Positions 26,233 to 34,826 of a stretch of 64,000 nt of DNA are shown here, piece by piece. The DNA lies in NCBI GenBank assembly GCA_964540815.1, contig CAZIOH010000005.1, positions 1 to 64,000 on the forward strand. The letters are read 5' to 3'. Source of the stretch: CAZIOH01 sp964540815 (GTDB lineage: Bacteria; Myxococcota_A; Polyangia; Fen-1088). How positions within the stretch are numbered: position 1 is the stretch's first letter; each line of letters opens with the position of its first letter. The notes beneath the pieces are model-generated. The model was not told the origin of the DNA, did not search any database, and saw only the letters and a list, made by a program, of their open reading frames with translations. A program made the translations under genes and the position numbers.

Positions 26233-26514
26233 CTACTTCCCCGTGGCTTGCGCGATCAGGTGGTTCCAAAACGGATTGGCGAAGATGAGAATCATCGAGA
26301 CCACGAAGCAGTAGATCGCCGTGGACTCGATCATCGCCAGGCCGACGAACAACGTGCGGGTGATGGTCGCGGAGGCGTCTGGTTGCTGGGCCAGAGAGGT
26401 GAGGGCAGTTGCCACCGCCCTGCCTTCCGCCAGGGCAGGCCCCATCGTGCCAAAGCCGGTTGTGATGCCGGCGACGACAATCGATGCCACCGCGATGACT
26501 GTGCTCTGGTCCAT
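26233..26514 (-). CDS. atpE: N-ATPase c subunit (Na+-type ligands)
   Basis: The 93-residue ring subunit has two long membrane helices joined by the AQQPDA loop. Ion ligands visible are Glu30 in helix 1 (PALAEGR) and Glu63-Ser64-Thr65 with Tyr68 in helix 2 (MIESTAIY). Glu-Ser-Thr with Tyr is the Na+-binding signature known from Ilyobacter and N-ATPases, and two Glu per hairpin is typical of N-ATPases. AAAGGACA precedes the ATG. It follows atpB after 63 bases. Confidence 0.94.
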   Translation of the reverse strand: MDQSTVIAVASIVVAGITTGFGTMGPALAEGRAVATALTSLAQQPDASATITRTLFVGLAMIESTAIYCFVVSMILIFANPFWNHLIAQATGK

Positions 26515-26577
26515 GATTGTCCTTTGCTGGATGGTGTTGCGGGTGCGGGGACGGGCCCCAAGCGGGGTACGAGCGGC

Positions 26578-27282
26578 TCAGGTCTCGGTTGGGGCGGGCT
26601 TTGCAACGCGCTTGCGCCCGTGGGTTTGCGTTGCGGCCGCGATGTAGACGCCGGCCAGGATGCTGAAGATATATGCCTGCACCATCCCGGTGAGCAATCC
26701 GAGGACCGTCATGACGACCGGAAAGACGAAGGGTACGACGGTGAGAAGAATGGTGACGATCATCGCTCCGCTCATCATGTTTCCAAACAGACGGACGGCG
26801 AGCGCCAGGGTGCGCGACAGCTCGCTGATGATGTTGAACGGCAACATGATGACCGTCGGCTGCAGGTAGGTCTCGAGGTAGTCGCCGAGGCCCTGTCCCT
26901 TGATGCCGAAGACCGGTACGGCGACGAACACGCACAGGGCGAGCGCAACCGTGGTCGACAGCGAAGCGGTGGGCGGCTCGAACCCGGGAACGATGGTGCC
27001 GAGGCTGGCCGTGGCGACCAGCAGAAACAGAGTCCCCAGGAATCCCAGGTAGCGTTCGGGGGGGTGCAGGCCGACCCCGCCGATCTGATCCTTCATGCCG
27101 ATGATGACCATCTCGAGCACGTTCTGCCAGCGAGACCGCTCGCGCCCCGTGGACAGCCGGCGGGTGATGAGCTTCGAACCAAGGATGAGGACGAGCATCA
27201 GCACCCAGGTGAAGAGAATCGTCGCGTTGAGCTTGGCAGGCCCAACGTGCCAGAAGACCCGCTCGTCGGGGCTAAGACGCAT
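26578..27282 (-). CDS. atpB: N-ATPase a subunit
   Basis: The 234-residue ion-channel stator subunit with five or six membrane helices. The essential Arg lies in SELSRTLALAVRLFGNMMSG (near residue 155). The short N-terminus MRLSPDERVFW matches N-type a subunits. Its start is overlapped by a 41-codon frame that takes the place usually held by atpR. Confidence 0.94.
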   Translation of the reverse strand: MRLSPDERVFWHVGPAKLNATILFTWVLMLVLILGSKLITRRLSTGRERSRWQNVLEMVIIGMKDQIGGVGLHPPERYLGFLGTLFLLVATASLGTIVPGFEPPTASLSTTVALALCVFVAVPVFGIKGQGLGDYLETYLQPTVIMLPFNIISELSRTLALAVRLFGNMMSGAMIVTILLTVVPFVFPVVMTVLGLLTGMVQAYIFSILAGVYIAAATQTHGRKRVAKPAPTET

Positions 27283-27397
27283 GACGGGCGGCCTGTGGGC
27301 GGCGATCCAACCCGGACCACCATTCGAGCCGGAGCGACGTGGCGCGGGGCTGGACGAGCCTCAGCACCTCGGCGAGGGTGGACCGGGGCTCACTCAT
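27272..27397 (-). CDS. 41-residue open frame in the usual atpR position
   Basis: The ATG overlaps the atpQ stop and the stop overlaps the atpB start, as real genes in this operon do. The product begins MSEPRSTLAEVLRLVQPRAT, is basic, and has no membrane helix, so it is not AtpR. It may be a coupling frame that keeps ribosomes moving from atpQ to atpB, or a small unrecognised protein. Support is positional only. Confidence 0.35.
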   Translation of the reverse strand: MSEPRSTLAEVLRLVQPRATSLRLEWWSGLDRRPQAARHAS

Positions 27398-27758
27398 GCG
27401 ACTCCTCGTGTCCCTTGTCCTCGCGCATGGCTCGATCCTCCCTGGAAACCCAGTGCCAGGCGTTCATCGATCCGAGCGCCAGCCCCGCCACCAGCAGGGC
27501 AAGGGTCCAAGAATGGGTGCCAGGATGCCGGTCGTCGAGCCAGATTCCGAGGGCCGTGCCGAGGAGGGTCGGAGTCACCACCGACCAGCCAATCAGGCCC
27601 ATCATGCCAAGGCCCGAGTAGACGCTGGCGCCGGGGTTCCGCCGCGCTTCCATCTTCCGCGCCGCCTTCGCCCCGATCTGCGCGGCCAAGCTCGGGGCTT
27701 CCGTGGTCGCACGCGTCGGCGTCGGCGGACGAGTCGAACTGGTCGGCGGGTCATTCAT
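27390..27758 (-). CDS. atpQ: N-ATPase AtpQ (AtpI/AtpZ-like)
   Basis: A 122-residue protein with a Thr/Pro/Arg-rich N-terminus (1-45) and two membrane helices (about 50-75 and 84-103: GLIGWSVVTPTLLGTALGIWLDD and WTLALLVAGLALGSMNAWHW as landmarks). This is the AtpI/AtpZ-type assembly or ion-uptake accessory protein of N-ATPases. It overlaps atpC by eight bases. Confidence 0.85.
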   Translation of the reverse strand: MNDPPTSSTRPPTPTRATTEAPSLAAQIGAKAARKMEARRNPGASVYSGLGMMGLIGWSVVTPTLLGTALGIWLDDRHPGTHSWTLALLVAGLALGSMNAWHWVSREDRAMREDKGHEESHE

Positions 27759-28155
27759 CGCGAAGTCCAGCGAGACGTCGAACGAAACCCGTCTCCAGCT
27801 TTGCCATGACCGCGCGCAAGCGCTGCGCTTGCGCGTCGAGAGTCAAGAATTCGCGCTCCACGGCGCTGCGCAACAGGCCGAGCTCCGTCCCTTGCAAGGC
27901 GCGGCGGACCGAGACCAGCACCTTGCGTCCGGTCTTGACCAGCACCCCTTCGTCCACCGCGACGAAGACCTCGCCGTGTGCTTCGGTCTCGTAGCTGAGG
28001 ATCCCCGGGACCAGCGCCGCCACGCAGTCGAGTCGGTTCGGCAAGATCCCGAACGAGCCCTCTTTTGTCTCGGCGACGATGCGCGACACCCTGGCATTCT
28101 CGGCGAAAACCTGGAACGGCAGCAGCAACTTGAGTGTCATGAGCGGTGCCTCCAT
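27751..28155 (-). CDS. atpC: N-ATPase F1 epsilon subunit
   Basis: A 134-residue epsilon: N-terminal beta sandwich (LKLLLPFQVFAENARVSRIV, FGILPNRLDCVAALVPGIL) and a C-terminal helical part (LDAQAQRLRAVMAKLETGFVRR). It follows atpD after seven bases. An in-frame Met at residue 6 is an alternative start. Confidence 0.92.
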   Translation of the reverse strand: MEAPLMTLKLLLPFQVFAENARVSRIVAETKEGSFGILPNRLDCVAALVPGILSYETEAHGEVFVAVDEGVLVKTGRKVLVSVRRALQGTELGLLRSAVEREFLTLDAQAQRLRAVMAKLETGFVRRLAGLRDE

Positions 28156-28162
28156 GGTCGTG

Positions 28163-29662
28163 CTAGGGCTTGGTCGCGGGAGCCTCGGCGGACCCCGGCC
28201 GAGGCCTTGCTGAGGGCGGGACCGCCGCCTTCGCGGCGCCGTTGGTCTGCGAGGAGGTCGTGGGGGGCGTCGCGGTGCCTGCGGCGGCCGCCGGGGTCTG
28301 GCGCTTCACCTCGTCGATCGCCCCGATCATGTACAGCGCGCTCTCTGGGAAGTCCTTGAACTCATCGCGAAGGATCCGTTCGCATCCGTCGAGGGCATCC
28401 GCGAGGCTGACCAGCCTACCCTCGAGCCCCGTGAACTGCTGGGTGCTGAAGAACGGCTGGGTGAGGAAGCGTTCGAGCCGGCGCGCTCTGCCCACCACGT
28501 TCCGGTCCTCCGGTGAAAGCTGCTCGAGTCCCAGCATGGCGATGATGTCCTTCAGGTCGGCGTACTGGGCGAGCGTCCGCCGGATCTCCTTGGCCAGCTC
28601 GTAGTGGCGCTGACCCACGATCGCCGGCGTGGTCATCTTCGAATTGGACTGCAGAGGGTCGATGGAAGGGAACAGGCCTTCGCTCGCCCGCTTGCGCGAG
28701 AGCACGATGGACGCCGAGAGATGGGAGAAGGTGTGCACCGCCGCTGGATCCGTGAAGTCGTCGGCCGGGACGTACACCGCCTGGATGGACGTGATGGCGC
28801 CGGTTTCGGTGTTGGCGATGCGCTCTTCCAGGGCGGACAGCTCGGTGCCCATGGTGGGCTGATAGCCGAGACGCGAGGGCATCTGGCCCATCAGGCCCGA
28901 CACCTCCATCCCCGCCTGGATGAAGCGAAAGATGTTGTCGATGAGGAGCAGGACGTCGCGGCGCTCGTCATCGCGAAAGTACTCTGCGATGGTCAGCGCC
29001 GCGTGGCCCACCCGGAAGCGGCTCCCCGGCGGCTCGTTCATCTGCGCGAACACCATCACCATGTTCGGCAGAACTCCAGCCTCCTTCATCTCACGATAGA
29101 GCTCCTCTCCTTCGCGACAGCGCTCGCCGATCCCGCAAAAGACGCTGACGCCCGCCTGGTGGTTGATCATGTTGTGGATCATCTCGGTCAGCAACACCGT
29201 CTTGCCCACGCCCGCCCCGCCGAAGAGTCCCCCCTTCCCTCCGCGCTCGAGCGGCACCAGTACATCGATCGCCTTGATCCCGGTCTCGAACACCTGGGAT
29301 TTGGTCGAACGCTCGGACAGCGGCGGTGGTTCCCGATGGACGCTGCGCCACTCGACGTCTCCAGGAGCTGGTAGGCGGTCGATGGGCTGCCCAAAGGCGT
29401 CGAACATCCGCGAGAGGACCCCCTGGCCAACCGGGGCCTTCAAGGGGCTCCCGGTGTCCTCCACCGCCATGCCGCGCGCGAGGCCTTGAGTGGGCGTCAG
29501 GGCAATCCCACGAACGTGGCGCGGGTCGAGCTGAGCGAGCACCTCGATGACGATCTGCCCCGACGCCCCGGACCGGAGGACGGAATAGATGTCCGGCAAG
29601 CGCAGGTCGAAGCGAGCATCCACCACGCTGCCTCGGATCGACGCGATGACCCCCGCGTTCAT
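28163..29662 (-). CDS. atpD: N-ATPase F1 beta subunit
   Basis: The 499-residue catalytic subunit with Walker A GGAGVGKT, the catalytic Glu in GIGERCREGEEL, Walker B DVLLLIDNIFRF and the DELSEED-region equivalent at LEQLSPEDRN. The C-terminus carries an unusual roughly 40-residue Ala/Pro/Thr-rich tail after VKRQTP. ATG 29662 overlaps the aldolase stop by four bases; a GTG nine bases upstream is an alternative. In this operon it is the third gene rather than the first. Confidence 0.96.
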   Translation of the reverse strand: MNAGVIASIRGSVVDARFDLRLPDIYSVLRSGASGQIVIEVLAQLDPRHVRGIALTPTQGLARGMAVEDTGSPLKAPVGQGVLSRMFDAFGQPIDRLPAPGDVEWRSVHREPPPLSERSTKSQVFETGIKAIDVLVPLERGGKGGLFGGAGVGKTVLLTEMIHNMINHQAGVSVFCGIGERCREGEELYREMKEAGVLPNMVMVFAQMNEPPGSRFRVGHAALTIAEYFRDDERRDVLLLIDNIFRFIQAGMEVSGLMGQMPSRLGYQPTMGTELSALEERIANTETGAITSIQAVYVPADDFTDPAAVHTFSHLSASIVLSRKRASEGLFPSIDPLQSNSKMTTPAIVGQRHYELAKEIRRTLAQYADLKDIIAMLGLEQLSPEDRNVVGRARRLERFLTQPFFSTQQFTGLEGRLVSLADALDGCERILRDEFKDFPESALYMIGAIDEVKRQTPAAAAGTATPPTTSSQTNGAAKAAVPPSARPRPGSAEAPATKP

Positions 29663-30705
29663 GCAGGCCACCGTGCGGTCCCCGACTCCATCGCGACGTC
29701 GTACTCACCGCGGCGGGCCGCGCGATTGCAGCGTGCGCGGTGCAGGAGAGCCTGCTGGGCGGCCTCCACGTTCGCGGGATCTCCCCGCCAGATCTCGAGC
29801 GCGGGTTGCTGGGTGGCGCGTGAGAACGAAAATCCCAGAGCCCAGGGCAGTCGCTCACGGTGTCGCACGTTCATGGCATTGAGGCGCTCCGACGCCAGGA
29901 CGGTCGGCTGCCCCCCCGAGAGGAACATGACCCCCGGGACGGCCGCCGGCACGGACCGCAGCAGGCTCGTCACCGTGGCGTCCGCAACTTCGGCGACGGT
30001 GTCTTGGCGGGCACAGTCGAGCCCCGGGAGGATCATGTTGGGCTTCAGGATCATTCCCTCCAGCTTCACCCGCTGGGCGCGAAGCTGGATGAAGACCCGC
30101 TCGAGGACCTGCTCCGTGACCCCCTGGCACCGCTCGAGCGGGTGGTCGCCGTCCATCAGAACCTCCGGCTCGACGACGGGGACCAAGCCGGCCTCCTGGC
30201 ACAGAGCCGCGTACCTGGCGAGGGTGTGGGCATTCGCGTCGATACAGGTCGGCGTAGGCAGGCCGGCGCCGATCGACAGGGCTCCGCGCCACTTGGCGAA
30301 GCGTGCTCCCATCTGGCGATATTGCGCGAGCCGGCCCCGCAGGCCGTCGAGCCCCTCGGTGACCTGCTCTTGCGGGAAGCCCGCCAGGGGTGACCCTCCG
30401 AGGTCGACCTTGATTCCCGGGACGACGCCAGCCGCGAGGAGTGCCTCGGGGAAGGACTGGCCATTCACCAGCCGCTGGTGAATCGTCTCGTCGCAGAGGA
30501 TGGCCCCGCTGATCGCGACCCCGAGACCGGGCGTGGTCACGATGAGCTCGCGGTACGCGCGGCGTACCTCGGCCGTCTGCGGGATTCCCAGCACGGCGAA
30601 GCGCTTGTTGCAGGTGGGATTGCTCTCATCCATGGCCAGCAAGCCTTTGTCGTCGGCCACCAGGGCCGCTGCCGTCACCGTCAGCTCCTTCTCGTCGGTG
30701 CTCAT
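29659..30705 (-). CDS. fba: class I fructose-bisphosphate aldolase
   Basis: A 348-residue Schiff-base aldolase cleaving fructose 1,6-bisphosphate. It has the N-terminal GLLAMDESNPTCNKRF, PEVLMDGDHPLERC and the catalytic Lys221 in GMILKPNMILPG, with the C-terminal LPWALGFSFSRA. Both ends overlap neighbours by four bases (atpR upstream, atpD downstream), so it is translated within the ATPase operon. An aldolase there is not part of any N-ATPase operon I know; it could link glycolytic flux to ion pumping, or be an accidental insertion that stayed in frame with coupling. Confidence 0.93.
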   Translation of the reverse strand: MSTDEKELTVTAAALVADDKGLLAMDESNPTCNKRFAVLGIPQTAEVRRAYRELIVTTPGLGVAISGAILCDETIHQRLVNGQSFPEALLAAGVVPGIKVDLGGSPLAGFPQEQVTEGLDGLRGRLAQYRQMGARFAKWRGALSIGAGLPTPTCIDANAHTLARYAALCQEAGLVPVVEPEVLMDGDHPLERCQGVTEQVLERVFIQLRAQRVKLEGMILKPNMILPGLDCARQDTVAEVADATVTSLLRSVPAAVPGVMFLSGGQPTVLASERLNAMNVRHRERLPWALGFSFSRATQQPALEIWRGDPANVEAAQQALLHRARCNRAARRGEYDVAMESGTARWPA

Positions 30706-31061
30706 GGTCGAGCCCGCCCAGGTGCGCAGCGGGAGGTGCCCTCGCCATCGATCTCGCGGACGAGCCAGAGGACGAGCGGGCGAACCAGGACGAAGCCGAG
30801 CAGGCAGATCAGCATCCGTGCTCCGGAGTGCCGCCCGACGGAATAGATCCCCAGCAGAACGACGCTCAGGCGCACCAGCAGGCTTCCGAGGAACCAGAAG
30901 GCTGGACGCCGCGCGGCCGTGCCCCGGCGGACCGTCCACCACAGTCCACCGTAGAAGACGCCGCCGAGGAACACCCCGAGAAGCCCAACGAAGAGCGCCG
31001 CGGAGATCCCCCCCAAGGAGAGACTCGCCGCCCGAAGGAGGCTCCAGGCTTCGCTCGTCAT
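30702..31061 (-). CDS. atpR: N-ATPase AtpR, displaced to the operon start
   Basis: A 119-residue protein with three membrane helices: residues 20-43 (FVGLLGVFLGGVFYGGLWW), 53-72 (FWFLGSLLVRLSVVLLGIYS) and about 80-97. The GGLWWTVRRG-x-ARRPAFWFLGS and R-x(3)-L pattern is the AtpR hallmark; its membrane Arg are thought to interact with the extra Glu of c subunits. It normally lies between atpQ and atpB; here it is 1.4 kb upstream of atpC, ahead of the aldolase. The ATG overlaps the stop of a small upstream frame. Confidence 0.88.
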   Translation of the reverse strand: MTSEAWSLLRAASLSLGGISAALFVGLLGVFLGGVFYGGLWWTVRRGTAARRPAFWFLGSLLVRLSVVLLGIYSVGRHSGARMLICLLGFVLVRPLVLWLVREIDGEGTSRCAPGRARP

Positions 31062-31162
31062 GGGCCCAACCCCGACCCGGTCTCGGCCTTGCCGCCGCCG
31101 ACGACCACGCACGTCGCGATCAGGTCAGGATGGGTCAGGGTCTCGTCCAGGCGATTCGGCAT
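31058..31162 (-). CDS. 34-residue open frame coupled to atpR
   Basis: ATG 31162 is preceded by AGGAG at six bases and the TGA stop overlaps the atpR ATG, the arrangement seen throughout the operon. The product starts MPNRLDETLTHPDLIATC and is Gly-rich at its end, with no membrane helix. It could be a leader peptide or small subunit; I do not recognise it. Confidence 0.4.
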   Translation of the reverse strand: MPNRLDETLTHPDLIATCVVVGGGKAETGSGLGP

Positions 31163-31600
31163 CAGTGGCTCCTGCGGCGGTTCCCCAAAGAATCTGGCCG
31201 ATCGAGCCTGGGGCTGCCCGAACGAATCGCGGAGCCAGGCGAGAAGTCTAGCTGATCTTGGGCTCGGTCGGCGGGATCGCGATCTCAACGCGCCGATTGT
31301 TGCCCTCTGCGCTCGGCGTGGGCACCGTCGCACACCCTCGACCCCATGACCATGTATCATCCCTGCGGTCGAACCCAAAGATGAACTTCCCCGACGGCTG
31401 TTCCCGTACGCGCGCCCGAATGGCCCGAGCATCGGGGTGCTCGCTGGCCCGTCCTCGGGGTGCTCCTGCCGCGGATGCACCCGCTTCCCCCCTGACGGGC
31501 GCGGAGGTCATGGGGCTCACGACCGTGGACGGCACCGGGATCGCGACCACGCTCGACGTTGACCGGCGCCGACTCGCCGAGGGAAGCCGCAGGGAATTCG
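31163..31600. other. divergent intergenic region (ATPase operon / ABC exporter operon)
   Basis: Apart from the OmpA-like fragment and the AGGGAA ribosome site before 31601, I see no conserved gene, hairpin or clear promoter. Promoters for both operons must lie here. Confidence 0.45.
31248..31550 (-). pseudogene. possible OmpA C-terminal domain remnant
   Basis: The frame ends with TVPTPSAEGNNRRVEIAIPP, which resembles the end of OmpA peptidoglycan-binding domains (xTxEGRxxNRRVEI). The upstream part (DARAIRARV) recalls the preceding helix, but the rest is too short and irregular. Probably a degraded fragment upstream of the ATPase operon. Confidence 0.3.
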
Positions 31601-32854
31601 ATGACGACCGCGGATGATCCGAGCCCCAAGCCGGCGTCCACCCTGGTCATCCCTGCCCACTTGATGCACCAGGCTCGGCGGGCCCGCTGGCCGTGGTTCC
31701 TGGGCGTTCCCACGATCGTCGCGATCGTCTGGATCGGCTGGAGGTCCTTCGGCCACAGGCAGGCGCCGCTGTATCGCACCGAAGCGCTCGCACGGCGAAC
31801 GATCTCGCGCGAGGTCGACGCGCAGGGACACCTCGACGTGCCCGAGCGCATCGAGGTTCCCGCGCCCGCGCCCGGCCGGATCGCCAGGATCTTGGTGAAG
31901 CCCGGGGAAGCCGTGCGGAGCGGGCAGGTCCTCGCAGAGCTCGACGATCTCGCTCCCGCGATGGCCGTCGGCGCCGCGCGACGGTCCCTCGAGGCAAGCG
32001 ACGGTCGCGTGGCCGAGGCCGAGGTGGCGCTGGCGTCCGCCGTCGAGACGGGCGCCCGGACGGCGCGGCTTGCCGAGCGGGGGCTGGCCAGCGCCGCCGA
32101 CCTGGAGGGAGCGCGGGCCGCCGAGCGACGGACCAAGGCCGCCGTTCGCAGCGCACGCGCCGAGCGAAGGGTGGTCGCGAGCGCGGTCGCGGCGGCGACC
32201 TTGCAGCGCGATCTCACGGTGATCCGTGCCCCCTCGGACGGCGTGATCCTCTCTGCCCCCGAGCGCCTCGGAGCGGCGGTCTCACCCGAGACGCTTCGCC
32301 TGTTCGTCCTCGGCAGCACGCTCGACGTCCTGCGCGTCGAGGCCTCCGTGGCCGAGGCGGACGTGGCCGACGTCGCGCCCGGGCAGTCGGCGAGCTTCAC
32401 GGTGCCAGCATTCCCTGGGCGCACCTTTGCCGCGCGGGTGGTGCGCGTCGATCCGGATGCCCAGCGCGAGCGAAGCTCCGTGACCTATGTCGTCACGCTG
32501 GAGGCCGTGAACCGGCCCCGGCTGTTGTTCCCGGGCATGACCGCGAGCGTGCACATCGACGTCGCCCGTGTACCCGACATCTTGTCGGTGCGCGAGGCGG
32601 CGCTGCGCTTCGTCCCACCTTGGACCGGGGTCGCGAGCGAGCAACCTGCGCGCTCGCAGATCTGGCGCCTCAAACCGGGCGTCGATAGCCTCGAGGCCGT
32701 GCGTATCACCGCGGGTCTCTCCGATGGCGCCTACACCGGAATCCGGCCCGCCCCGGGGACGGATCTGCGGGTGGGCGACGCGATCGTGATCGGTCTGTTC
32801 GCCCCGGAGGGCCAGAAGACCGGGGGTCCCGGGGTTTCGCTGGGGAAGCACTGA
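31601..32854 (+). CDS. MacA-like periplasmic adaptor of an ABC exporter
   Basis: A 417-residue HlyD/MacA-family adaptor: one N-terminal membrane helix (about 30-48, WFLGVPTIVAIVWIGW), lipoyl halves (VPAPAPGRIARILVKPGEAVRSGQ and VIRAPSDGVILSAPE landmarks) around an Ala/Glu/Arg-rich hairpin, and a beta-barrel with LLFPGMTASVHIDV. ATG 31601 has AGGGAA nine bases upstream. It is the first of four genes with overlapping ends that encode a complete tripartite ABC export machine. Confidence 0.92.
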   Translation: MTTADDPSPKPASTLVIPAHLMHQARRARWPWFLGVPTIVAIVWIGWRSFGHRQAPLYRTEALARRTISREVDAQGHLDVPERIEVPAPAPGRIARILVKPGEAVRSGQVLAELDDLAPAMAVGAARRSLEASDGRVAEAEVALASAVETGARTARLAERGLASAADLEGARAAERRTKAAVRSARAERRVVASAVAAATLQRDLTVIRAPSDGVILSAPERLGAAVSPETLRLFVLGSTLDVLRVEASVAEADVADVAPGQSASFTVPAFPGRTFAARVVRVDPDAQRERSSVTYVVTLEAVNRPRLLFPGMTASVHIDVARVPDILSVREAALRFVPPWTGVASEQPARSQIWRLKPGVDSLEAVRITAGLSDGAYTGIRPAPGTDLRVGDAIVIGLFAPEGQKTGGPGVSLGKH

Positions 32855-33591
32855 TGGCTCCCGGATCGACTCTCGAGCCCGCATCGCCGAGGGGTGCCCG
32901 CCCGCTGGTGATCGACGCCCGCGGGCTTCGCAAGAGCTACTGGCTCGGCAAGTCGGCCGTCGAGGTGCTGGCCGGGGTCAATCTCACGGTCGGCGCCGGC
33001 GAGGTGGTGGCGCTGCGGGGCCCCTCTGGGTCCGGCAAGTCGACGCTGCTCAATGTGCTTGGTTGCCTGGACCGACCGAGCGGAGGGCGCTACCTCCTCG
33101 ATGGATGCGACGTCTCCGCGCTGTCGAGGGCAGCGCAGGCGTGGGTGCGCCTGCACATGATCGGCTTCGTCTTCCAGTCGTTCAACCTCATCGCCCGCGC
33201 CACCGCCCTCGAGAACGTCGCCTTGCCGCTGTTTTACGCCGGTGTTGCCCGGCCGGCGCGCGAGGCGGTGGCCCGCGATCTTCTCGCGCGGGTCGGCCTC
33301 GCCGATCGGGCCCGCCACTTGCCGGCCCAGCTCTCGGGCGGACAGTGTCAGCGCGTGGCCATCGCCCGGGCCCTCTCGGTCCATCCCAAGCTCGTGCTGG
33401 CGGACGAGCCCACGGGGGCGCTCGACTCGCGCAGCGGGGGCGAGGTCCTCGAGCTGTTGCTCGACCTTCAACGACGGGAGGGTCTGACCCTGATCATCGT
33501 CACCCACGATGCTGCGGTCGCTGCCCGCACCGACCGCCAGGTCCACCTCCTCGATGGCCGCATCGTCGATCCCGAGGTACGGGCGGCATGA
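32854..33591 (+). CDS. ABC exporter ATPase (MacB/LolD type)
   Basis: A 245-residue nucleotide-binding protein with Walker A GPSGSGKST, Q-loop VFQSFNLI, signature LSGGQCQRVAIARAL, Walker B LVLADEPTGALD and H-loop THDAAVA. It starts on the last base of the adaptor stop and its own stop overlaps the permease ATG. MacB is normally a fused ATPase-permease; here the two halves are separate genes. Confidence 0.95.
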   Translation: MAPGSTLEPASPRGARPLVIDARGLRKSYWLGKSAVEVLAGVNLTVGAGEVVALRGPSGSGKSTLLNVLGCLDRPSGGRYLLDGCDVSALSRAAQAWVRLHMIGFVFQSFNLIARATALENVALPLFYAGVARPAREAVARDLLARVGLADRARHLPAQLSGGQCQRVAIARALSVHPKLVLADEPTGALDSRSGGEVLELLLDLQRREGLTLIIVTHDAAVAARTDRQVHLLDGRIVDPEVRAA

Positions 33592-34826
33592 GCGACCGGC
33601 ACCGCAACGCATGGGCCTGGCGTGGGGAAGGACTGCGCTCGGCGGTCGAGGTCCTGGCGCGCTACCCCGGGCGAAGCGCCCTCACCGTGCTGGGGCTCGC
33701 CATCGGCGTCGCGGCCTTCATCTCCATGGTCAGCTTCGGGGAGGGCGCGCGGCGCTCGGTCCTGGCCCAGTTCCAGAGCCTGGGCACGAACCTCCTCGTG
33801 GTTGGACCCTGGATGGCCGAGCGTCAAGCGCGGGATCAGCCTGCCCAGCCGCTCGGCGCGCTCGACGTGGCCACGCTCGGTCGCGAGTCCACCACCCTCG
33901 CGGAGATCGCGCCCGTGATCCGGATGGACCAGGATCTCGAACGCGCCGGCGTCCATCATTGGTTGCGTGTACAAGCGACGACGCCCGCCTTCGTGCGCTT
34001 GCATGACTGGCCGCTCGCAGCGGGCGGGATGTTCGACGAAGACGAGGTTGCCCGGCGCGCCAAGGTCTGCGTCCTCGGAGCCACGCCGGCCCGCGCGCTC
34101 TTCGGCTTTGGCGACCCCCTGGGCGGCGGTGTGACCATGGGCGGGGTGGTCCTGTGCCGGGTGGTGGGCGTGCTCGAGACCAAGGGCTACTCCGCCGGCG
34201 GCGACGATCTCGACGATCTGCTGCTCATGCCTGTGACCACCTTCGAGTCCTACTGGGGAACGCCGGAGGGTTATTCGCGCATCGAGCTCGAGCCGCTTCG
34301 TCCGGGGTTGATGGAGGCCGCCAAGAGCGAGGTGACCGAGATCCTGGCCCGCTTGCATCGCATCAACGAGGGCGAAGAGAACGACTTCCGGGTGACGAGC
34401 CCCCTCGAAGTCATTCGCGCGGTGGAGCGGACGTCGGCGGTCCTGACCGGGCTCTTGCGCGGGATCGCCGCGGTATCGTTGCTCGTCGGGGGAATCGGAA
34501 TCATGAACATCCAGCTCGTCTCCGTGGCGGAGCGCACCCGCGAGATCGGGGTGCGCGCGGCGATCGGCGCCTCGCCCACGCAGATCTTGACCCAGTTCCT
34601 GTGGGAGGCACTGGCCCTGACCTTGGTGGGCGCGGCGGCCGGGGTGCTGCTGGGCCTCGCCATCGCCGCCGTCACCGCGGACGTGATGCAGTGGCCTCGG
34701 GTGATCTCGGGGCGCGGCATCGCCGGGGCGGTGGTCTTCGCGCTGGCCGTGGGCTTGGTGTTCGGGTTCCTGCCGGCGCGGCGCGCTGCCGCGCTCGATC
34801 CCATCGAGGCCTTACGTCATGAGTGA
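33588..34826 (+). CDS. MacB-type ABC permease (FtsX family)
   Basis: A 412-residue protein with helix 1 at about 28-48 (ALTVLGLAIGVAAFISMVSFGEGARR), a roughly 230-residue periplasmic MacB_PCD domain, and three C-terminal helices of the FtsX fold (GIGIMNIQLVSVAERTREIGVRAAIGA is the family signature). The stop lies within the next gene's first codons. Probable job: mechanotransmission for export of a peptide, lipid or siderophore-like molecule through the downstream channel. Confidence 0.94.
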   Translation: MSDRHRNAWAWRGEGLRSAVEVLARYPGRSALTVLGLAIGVAAFISMVSFGEGARRSVLAQFQSLGTNLLVVGPWMAERQARDQPAQPLGALDVATLGRESTTLAEIAPVIRMDQDLERAGVHHWLRVQATTPAFVRLHDWPLAAGGMFDEDEVARRAKVCVLGATPARALFGFGDPLGGGVTMGGVVLCRVVGVLETKGYSAGGDDLDDLLLMPVTTFESYWGTPEGYSRIELEPLRPGLMEAAKSEVTEILARLHRINEGEENDFRVTSPLEVIRAVERTSAVLTGLLRGIAAVSLLVGGIGIMNIQLVSVAERTREIGVRAAIGASPTQILTQFLWEALALTLVGAAAGVLLGLAIAAVTADVMQWPRVISGRGIAGAVVFALAVGLVFGFLPARRAAALDPIEALRHE

